Below, one piece after another: positions 57,608 to 64,000 of a stretch of DNA of 64,000 nt. The position numbers and the translations under genes were made by a program. The notes beneath the pieces are model-generated. The model made no database searches and had not been told where the DNA came from. It worked only from the letters and a program-made list of their open reading frames with translations. Source of the DNA: Undaria pinnatifida (Eukaryota > Sar > Phaeophyceae > Laminariales > Alariaceae). The stretch spans positions 4,340,706-4,404,705 of the forward strand of contig JABAKD010000021.1 of the NCBI GenBank assembly GCA_012845835.1, in the 5' to 3' direction. Each line of letters starts with the position of its first letter. Position 1 is the stretch's first letter.

Positions 57608-60600
57608 GTTAGTACCTGGCGTGGTGTTGTGTGGTGTGGTGTGGTGGTGTGGGGGGGGCGAGGGTGGTGTTGAGTGGGGTGGAGTGGGGTGGGGTGGGAT
57701 ATGGTGGGATGTGGTGTGGTGTGGTGTGGAGTGGCCTATTCCTGTTTTGGGCGGTGCGGTTTGTATGTTTGGGATGATAATGATCGCTGCTGTTACGAAC
57801 GAACGGTGCTGCTATTAATGCTACGGCGCCCCCCCCTCCACCCGAGGGGTTTGTGGCGTTGAAGTGGAGGCGGAAGTATGAGATTGAAGATCATACTGAA
57901 GTTTATGTTGCAGTTGCAATTAACGTTGAAGTTTTTTGTATGACTTTTTTCCAACATTGGTGTTCAAGTTGTTTTTTTTATGTCGAGATTGTATGTGTTA
58001 CGTGGAAATTGTGCTGAAGTCGAAGTTAGTGTTGAAGTTGGTTTTTTTTGTTAATGTTTTACAGCTAGCTGAAGTGGTAGGCTGTTGCGGTGTGTGGCAT
58101 CGGTAGGGTGCGACGGATATACATATGTATGTATATAAGATGAATAAAGTTCGATGGGTGTTCATGCCGGGACGCGATCAACACGCCCGCCCGTGGTGCC
58201 TGACGTTGCAGCTGGGACGGAACTTGCAATCAGTGATGTTAAACCCCTTCAAAGCCCCAAAACCCCTCCTTAAACTAATTCCAAGAAACTTGTGCATACC
58301 CTAAGATGGGTTTCCTTTTGTAGAGGGGTTACTTTATGTTGAAGTTGGCCACCCTCCCCCCCGGTATTCGTAACCCCCCTCCCTTTAAATATACCAGGTA
58401 CGAAGTATATATATAATGGTTGGCCTCGGTTGGCACCGATGCTGTAAAACGTTACCTGGTATATGTATATTGGGGTTGGCGTTCGTTGGCAACGACGCTG
58501 TAAAACATGCCAATCACTGCGTGAGCTAGACCACCTGGGTACCGTTTTTTTTGTTTTTTTTGGCGGTCACCAGGGTTATGGAGTAGATCATATTGTGCGG
58601 GGTGGAGAACCCAACTCCGCACAAGGGGAATGATCGCATCACTTGTTGTGAATATGGTAAGGCACCCACGAGGCAGTTACATAGTAGTACCTATTGCTGT
58701 CTTTGGAGTGGCCACACCAGAAAACAAAGTAACTCATTGGCGCTGTCATCCATAAGCAAGAAAGTAGGCACAAGGTGCCGAAGAAGCCCGTCTTACGAGC
58801 GGTTCTTCGAAGGATACAGGTCACTCTTCATGCGACTCGCCGAACACCTCACGGCGCTTCGCGCTTCGTGCAAGCAATGTTTGCCTGGTTGGTGAAAACC
58901 CAACGTGCTCCGTCCCGGCATAGTAGGGATGGGAGGGTCCATGGCCGTAGTCGTACGACTACGGCCATGCACAAACTGAATTCGCCCCCCTCTGTGTCGA
59001 AAGGGATACGGGTCAATGGTCAAATAACTAAGGCTAACAACAAGGGAGCACGTCCCCCCCAACTCTTCTCCACTGAGGCTAGTTGACGTTCTGCTTTTTC
59101 TTGTGCTGTGCGCCCCCCCCCCCCCGCCGTTGCCCTCAAATTAGAACGGCAACCTCTTTTTTAGGAAATGATTTTTTCTAATCTGTTCTCCACGCTGTGT
59201 GGTGTGACGTTTGTGTTAAGGTATACCCTTGGTGAAAGGTACCAATACATTTTTCTCTTGTTATGGTTGTTTTTTTCATTTCGACGACGAATCTGATACG
59301 TCTGGTTTTCGCGGGGCTTGTATACATGTTGTTCATGATGTGTCTATTTTGTTCGCTACGACGACGCAGCTTGTTGTATGTTCTTGTGTCTCTTTTTTCA
59401 ATTTCGACGACGCAACTTGTACGTTTTTTTCTTGCCATGTGTCCGTTTCTTTCGATTTCGACCACGCAGCTGGATCAACTAGGGGCGCTGTACCAGCCGT
59501 CGTCGACGCTGACGATAGAAAGCAACCAGGTGGCGGGAGCCGCCAACATCGTCGCCAAGTACAAGGTCAGCACCTTTAGCTTACTCCTTCCACACTCTCC
59601 CCGATGAGTACTGTACACAGCACCCATCTACTGGTGTAAACAACACCCACCTACTGCTGTGCATAACACCCACCTAATGCTGTACACAACGCCCACCTAC
59701 TGCTGTACCAGGTACACAACACCCACCTACTGCTGTGGACAACATACACCCATGATACGTGCACGTGTCCCTTTTTTTCCTATACCCGCCTGGTGTTGTA
59801 CGCAACACCCACCTACGTGCATGTTTCCATGTTTTTCCTCTACCCGCCTGCTGCGGTGCACATCACCTGCTTGCTGTTGTGCTGCTCTTTCGCCTACTTC
59901 TGTGTACCTATCTACTTATCTACTTGCAGCTATCCCTTTTTTTCATGTGCTCACCTACTGCTGTACACAACACTCATCTACTGGTATGTGGCCCTTATTA
60001 ACCTTCCATTCGCCTACTGCTACACACCCACCCACCTACTGCTGTACGCACCTCCCACCTGCTGCTGTACACAACACCCACCTACTGCACATGTTCAATT
60101 TGTAAACAGTACCCACATGCCTGCGCCTGCCCTTTTTTTATGCTATACCCGTGTAATTCTGTACAAAATACCCACCTGCAGCGGTAAACAACACCCACCT
60201 ACGTGTCTGTTTTTTCATACACCCGCATACTGTTTTACGCAAAACCGGCGTGCTGCTGTAAACAACAGCCACCTGTTTGCACGTGCCCCTTTTTTAATCC
60301 TATACCCACCTACTGCTGTACGCAGCACCCTTCCCATTGTTGTAAACCACACCCACTTACTTGCTTATCTGTTTTTATCATAGTACTCACGTACTGCTGT
60401 ACACAATACCCACCTACTGCTGCAAACGGCAACCACGCACTTGCATGTGCCGCGTTTTTATCCAATGCTCGCCCACTGCTGTACACAACACCCACCTACT
60501 TGCACGTGTCTCTTTTTATATCTTGAACCCGCCTACTGCTGTAAACAACACGCACGTACTTGCAATATCTCCATTTTTTATCCTACATACCCGCCTGCTG

Positions 60601-61218
60601 CTGCACACAACACCTGCTGCTGCACGCAACACCTGCTGACTGCTGTACACAACACCCATGTAATTCCACGTGCCCCTTTTCCTTGTTTACCCGCCTACTG
60701 CTGTACACAACACCGACCTACTTGCCATTTCCCTTTCATCCCACATCATGTATGGTCGCATGTTGCTGTACACAACACCTGCTTACTGCTGTACGGCTGT
60801 ACGCAACACCCACCTATCTGGACTCGACGATGGGTAGTTGTTAGTTGGGAGTCATGCCACGGTAAGGGTCGCATTGTTCGGCCCAAAAGATTTCTGGCCG
60901 GTTGAGCTCCTCAAGTGACGAACCAACGGTGATTCTGATACTTTTGCGGGTATACGTATTTTATAAACTTGTTGTAACGGCGTCAGCTGTGAGTTCGACG
61001 ACGTAGGATCGATACTCATCTTTGCAAGCTGCGTACTAAATCGATCGCCCGTCTTCAGCATGTTTCATAAATCAAAACCTAACCTAAAATGACATTGTAT
61101 TATGTTATCTATCATGTGTAACCAATTGACATGCCAATGATTATCTGAACACTTTGAGGTACCAATAACCTCTCATGAATTGATGTTTTATTAGGTAGTA
61201 GTAGTGGTAGTAGTAGTG

Positions 61219-61252
<34 letters not shown>

Positions 61253-63198
61253 TAGTATTAGTAAGGTACCGGTTTGGTCTACCATATTCAAGTAGTAATA
61301 GGGTACTTGTGTACTATATATAGGTGGTATTTATTTCAGGACTAACGCACAGAAATGTTTGTCGGATTGCGCGAGCGAGCGCCTTCCAAGTCGGGTATCG
61401 GGTGAGATGTTGAGCTCCTCATGTTTGGAGCGCAGAAATTTCCGCTACACCTCTACCGTGGGATGGCTCTTGGGTGGCGTAGAAAGGGAACCAACTGACG
61501 TTTTTGTCTTCATGGATGTAGAACGCAATGCTAGCCGCTGACGCACCAGCCAGATAGAAAAAACACAGGAGTCGGCAAATTACCGCACGCAGCGATACCT
61601 ACCACCTAGCCAACAAACATCTTGTCGGCGACTTGCTATTTACTGTGGTTACTAATTTTCGGCCGACCCTCGGTGCGACCAGCGAAGCTTACGAAACAAG
61701 GTATTGGTATAGTCAGACAGCTCACAGCCCTATTTGGTCTCCTCTCCGGCTTGTGCTTCATCCAGGCCCTCGGCGGTAACTTGCAGTTTCAGCCCGACAC
61801 ACTGGATGTCCAGATGGGAACGACAAATACTGCTCTCATCGCCGTAGTCACCGGCAACCTCAAGGTGACCTTGTTTCTGTTTTTAATATTAGTGTTTTAT
61901 GGCCAGGGAAATCGAATTTTTCACCGCGGCTAAGAATAGGTACTGCTTTCGAGGTACCTGGAGCGCCCGCCGATCACCGACACACACACAAATTGACGCT
62001 TTTTGTCCGAATGTCCAGCTTCCCTGGGATTCCTAGCGACAGCTATACTATCTTTTTTGTTTTTTTGTGCTGTAGCGTACCAGGTATGATCTGCGCTGCC
62101 GATACTGTGGCTGGGTTTGCGGGCGGACCAATTTGATTAATTGGCAGTTGGCGGGCGGGCGGGCGGGCGGGCGGGCCATTTTCATTGGCTGGTCGCTGCC
62201 CCGTTGATTTTCTGGTCGTTGAAAGCACGCCGCTTGAATCGTGTGGCCGTTGACGGGCGGGATATTTTATTGAGTGGTCGTTGGCGGGCAGCGCTTCGGT
62301 TGGTTGGTCTTGAAGGGCGGACCACTTTGACTGATTGGCCGTCGGCAGGCGGGTCACGTGGACTGTTCGAGTTTCTGGCGGGCAGGCCTTAGTTATTGGT
62401 TCTAGGTTTGGTCGTTGGCGGACGGGACACCTTGATTGGTTGGTTTTTGGCAGAAGTGCACGTTGGCTGATTGGTCGCTAACGCATGGGCCTATTATATC
62501 GGTCGCTGCTTCGCGGTTTAGGAACGTGCGCATGGTGGTGTTGTTGGTGATGGTAAGGTTGGTGTTGCTGGTTGAATATTCTTAGCTTCGTTGCCTGGAT
62601 TGCTTCCCGATATTGGCGCTCATCGAACATAGCCCCCGAGACCAACACTTCGTATGTATTGCTCGTCTTCCCTGGACCAGCTGAGGTTGCTTCCTTCGAT
62701 AAGATCAACTTGATTCCCTGCTGTCCATGCATGCCAAGCCTGAAGTTCTCCCCTTTCCCCCCCGTTAGTCTCATGCGATGTCGGATCCGACCCAATCCGA
62801 TACTTTGGTGTCAGTCTTTGCTCCCGCTTTTGACCGACAGATCGACAAATGACAGCCCTCTCCATCGTGCGCACGATACAAAATGGGAAGACATGATATG
62901 ACATTATACGATATTATACATGACGACGTACATGATAAGATGCAATATGGTATGGTAGTTCGTATGTGATATGATGTGACATGCTCCGATACGACACGAT
63001 ACGATATTTTCTGGTATCATTCGATCTGATCCCCTCCGGTACTTCTTTTCGGCCCGCGGCGATTTTTTTCCCGCTTTTGACCAACCGCAGATCGACAACG
63101 GGAACCCCCTCCACTATCTCCAGGTGTTCCAGCTCGTAAGTACCGGCCCGGGCGCGTACTACGTGCACAACGACATTCTCCGCCTCATCTACAGCTAG
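57536..63198 (+). CDS. NTF2: Nuclear transport factor 2, four exons, 124 residues
   Basis: NTF2 is a small homodimer that binds RanGDP and FxFG nucleoporins and returns Ran to the nucleus. Exons: 57536-57607, 59470-59565, 61766-61864, 63091-63198 (stop TAG at 63196). All introns are phase 0 and GT-AG; the sum is 375 bases. The joined protein has the expected length (124) and family layout: AFVTHFYSKFT at the N-terminal helix, LGALYQPSSTLTIE, the loop and helix NIVAKYK, FQPDTLDVQ, IAVVTGNLK, HYLQVFQLV and the C-terminal VHNDILRLIYS. The start ATG follows a GA-rich leader (57400-57470) in the context GAGCGATGTC. Introns of 1.9, 2.2 and 1.2 kb hold repeats, and two of the acceptor regions are duplicated. 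Because all introns are phase 0 at loop borders, exon skipping would keep frame. Confidence 0.95.
57608..58235. other. NTF2 intron 1, first part
   Basis: GTGTGGTGTGG/GGGGTGGAGTGG microsatellite at 57620-57735, then GTTGAAGTT-type words at 57895-58070. No exon-like sequence is seen. Confidence 0.7.
58239..58331 (+). mobile_element. TTAA-flanked MITE copy 5, diverged
   Basis: GTTAAACCCCTTCAAAGCCCC ... TTGTAGAGGGGTTA. It is the most diverged of five copies and lies in NTF2 intron 1. Confidence 0.7.
58390..58985 (+). repeat. Repeat A, long copy, plus strand
   Basis: Same block order as 945-366 reversed. Near its end is a perfect 28-base palindrome at 58941-58968 (ATGGCCGTAGTCGT and its reverse complement), which is imperfect in the other copies. 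At 58453 it carries TACCTGGTA where the minus-strand copy has a single TA (895-896). LINE-end sequence follows at 58985-59050. Confidence 0.82.
58453..58461. repeat. TACCTGGTA site in Repeat A
   Basis: GCTGTAAAACGTTACCTGGTA then TATGTATATTGGGG here; the other long copy (reverse of 880-910) has GCTGTGCAACATTA then TACGTATATTGGGG. Seven bases are extra at one TA. Confidence 0.87.
59275..59420 (+). pseudogene. Three decayed copies of NTF2 exon 2 acceptor region
   Basis: TTTCGACGACGAATCTG at 59279, GCTACGACGACGCAGCTTG at 59355 and ATTTCGACGACGCAACTTGT at 59401 all resemble the true TTCGACCACGCAGCTGGA at 59456. Spacing is about 77, 46 and 54 bases. The second copy keeps a CAG and might compete for splicing. 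Confidence 0.75.
59470..59565 (+). CDS. NTF2: NTF2 exon 2
   Basis: 32 codons, LDQLGALYQPSSTLTIES to VAKYK; acceptor CCACGCAG, donor AAG/GTCAGC. Three decayed copies of the acceptor neighbourhood lie upstream. Confidence 0.94.
59600..60825. repeat. Minisatellite CACCTACTGCTGTACACAACACC
   Basis: Array of 20-23-base units plus longer ~80-base units with TGCACGTG(T)CCCTTTTT, filling most of NTF2 intron 2. One unit at 59706 has TACCAGGTA where its neighbours have TA. Confidence 0.95.
59706..59714. repeat. TACCAGGTA site in one minisatellite unit
   Basis: TACTGCTGTACCAGGTACACA against TAATGCTGTACACAACGCCC two units earlier and many TGCTGTACACAACACCC units later. Confidence 0.9.
60850..61475. mobile_element. 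Split CCGTGGGAT-end MITE with nested insertion
   Basis: 60850-60950 (GAGTCATGCCACGGTAAGGG, GGTTGAGCTCCTCAAG) and 61340-61475 (GTCGGATTGCGCGAGCGAGC, GAGATGTTGAGCTCCTC, CTCTACCGTGGGATGGCTC) are the two halves. Between them lie a TGCAAA repeat (60955-61035, minus) and a GTAGTAGTAGTGG microsatellite (61195-61262). Confidence 0.7.
61766..61864 (+). CDS. NTF2: NTF2 exon 3
   Basis: 33 codons, ALGGNLQFQPDTLDVQ to VVTGNLK; acceptor CATCCAG, donor AAG/GTGACC. Confidence 0.94.
62125..62500. repeat. Minisatellite TTGGTCGTTGGCGGGCGGG
   Basis: About eight units of 40-50 bases with GATTG(A/G)(T/C)TGGTCGTTGGCGGGCGGG(A)CA, in NTF2 intron 3. It begins with a perfect (GGGC)n stretch at 62152-62176. Confidence 0.88.
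62780..62870 (+). pseudogene. Decayed copy of NTF2 exon 4 acceptor and start
   Basis: CTCCCGCTTTTGACCGACAG then ATCGACAAATGACAGCCC mirrors TTCCCGCTTTTGACCAACCGCAG then ATCGACAACGGGAACCCC at 63091. Upstream GATCCGACCCAATCCGATAC is also similar to GATCTGATCCCCTCCGGTAC at 63027. An in-frame TGA after three codons makes the copy non-coding. Confidence 0.85.
62890..63010. repeat. ATATGAT-type degenerate repeat
   Basis: Units such as GATATGACATTATACGATA and TATGATGTGACATG lie between the exon 4 copy and exon 4, probably the slippage-grown spacer between duplicates. Confidence 0.7.
63091..63198 (+). CDS. NTF2: NTF2 exon 4 with stop
   Basis: 35 codons and TAG. IDNGNPLHYLQVFQLV, then the C-terminal strand and helix ending LIYS. 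Acceptor CAACCGCAG. A broken copy of this acceptor and first ~25 bases lies at 62841. An AATAAA at 63449 could serve as poly(A) signal, weakly supported. Confidence 0.95.
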   Translation: MDNGNPLHYLQVFQLVSTGPGAYYVHNDILRLIYS

Positions 63199-64000
63199 TT
63201 TTGTTTCCGTTCTTTTTTTTTCTTCCGGGTGTCTTTTTTTCTGTTATTATTTTTCGTTGTTCTTACTTCTTGTTCTTATTTTGTTCTTTTTTTTTTCTCC
63301 GACCTGAGCTGTGCCGAGCGACAGTGCAATAAGCACGGGCGCACGGGGGTGGGGAGTTTTTGTATCATCCCCGCTTCTTCGCGCGGGCGGGCGCCAATCG
63401 GTGAAAAAAAGTAGACATGAATATGAAATATTTGGTAAGGAAAACTGAAATAAAAATAGAGAAAAAAAAGAGAGAAAGAGGTGTGGGGGAAGAACGAGAG
63501 CGCTGGAGTTTCCCGCTGGGTCGGGGAGCATTATTATCTATATACTTTTCTGTGTGATGGAGTTTTCGAGAGGGTAGGGCGGAATATCGGGGAGGTGGGG
63601 GGAGTGGTTGTGCCCCCTAATAATGAAAACGGGGAGTGAGTAGGGGGAGGTGGGAGACGGGGAGGGGGGTGGGTTGTGGGTGAGCGGGGTTGAGTGGGGC
63701 GAGGGACATTTGAGCGGGGGGTATGGGGCTGGGGGGCTTGTGCGGGGAAGGGGGGGGGAGGGGGGGTTCTAATGGGGCTGCTTTGGGGATGGAGGCAGGG
63801 TAGAGGTGGTCGGCAGCGCGGAAGTGCGTGGGAGGGTAGTATTTTTTCATTTTTTATAGCGATGTTGGCGATGATCATGGCTGAGGTGGTGCATCCATGA
63901 AGACATTTGTGATGATGATGATGACGGTGTTGGTGATCACGAGCATGTTCTTGCAGACGTTGATGGTGCCTTGGTGATGATTTTGAAGGCGTTGATGGTA
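63199..64000. other. NTF2 3' flank, G-rich and GATGAT sequence
   Basis: T-rich 63205-63300, then a G-rich stretch (63570-63800) and GATGATGATGACGG-type sequence to the end. No gene is seen; the Pro-rich minus-strand frames here are compositional. Confidence 0.6.

Noticed and set aside
59600-60900. Cys/Tyr/Thr-rich repeat ORFs resembling secreted peptides
   Set aside because: Readings of the CTACTGCTGTACACAA minisatellite in NTF2 intron 2; they lack conserved frame between units.

Overview
This window is nuclear DNA from a eukaryote with long introns and many repeats. All introns that I could place have GT-AG borders, two genes are cut into short exons, and the rest is dense in retroelement fragments, miniature inverted-repeat elements and satellites. 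The gene style (a PPR protein split into ~100-base exons, a LINE of the type common in these genomes, patches of CCCTAA-type repeat) fits a stramenopile, most probably a brown alga. That assignment is inference; I could not run a search.

Layout. 1-6.6 kb: repeats only, including a decayed LINE reverse transcriptase on the minus strand (about 1000-2640), a ~580-base repeat at 370-945 and a terminal-inverted-repeat element interrupted by another sequence (2690-3225). 6.6-33.1 kb: one plus-strand gene of 17 exons for a pentatricopeptide repeat (PPR) protein. The exons join in phase to 3492 coding bases (1163 residues) with about 17 PPR motifs. Its introns hold a SINE, fold-back elements, several minisatellites, a hexanucleotide satellite and a ~270-base satellite. 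33.1-57.5 kb: no gene that I can defend; a mosaic of MITEs, fold-back elements, duplicated repeats and C/G-rich tracts. 57.5-63.2 kb: a plus-strand four-exon gene for nuclear transport factor 2 (NTF2, 124 residues). 63.2-64 kb: 3' flank, G-rich and GATGAT-like sequence.

Three observations stand out. (1) The nine-base motif TACC(A/T)GGTA occurs at least 22 times, against about 0.5 expected by chance. In at least five places a related copy lacking exactly seven bases is visible in the same window, with a single TA at the site. This looks like CCWGG added at a TA with TA duplication, as expected for excision footprints (or micro-insertions) of a TA-targeting transposon. (2) In both genes, about half of the exons have decayed tandem copies of one exon edge plus adjoining intron lying in the intron. 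The intact exon is always the outermost copy. (3) An ~90-base MITE is flanked by TTAA and has jumped into another MITE at a TTAA whose empty version is present elsewhere in the window, pointing to a piggyBac-type mover.

The two genes have no obvious functional link. The PPR protein should bind organellar RNA; NTF2 carries RanGDP through nuclear pores.
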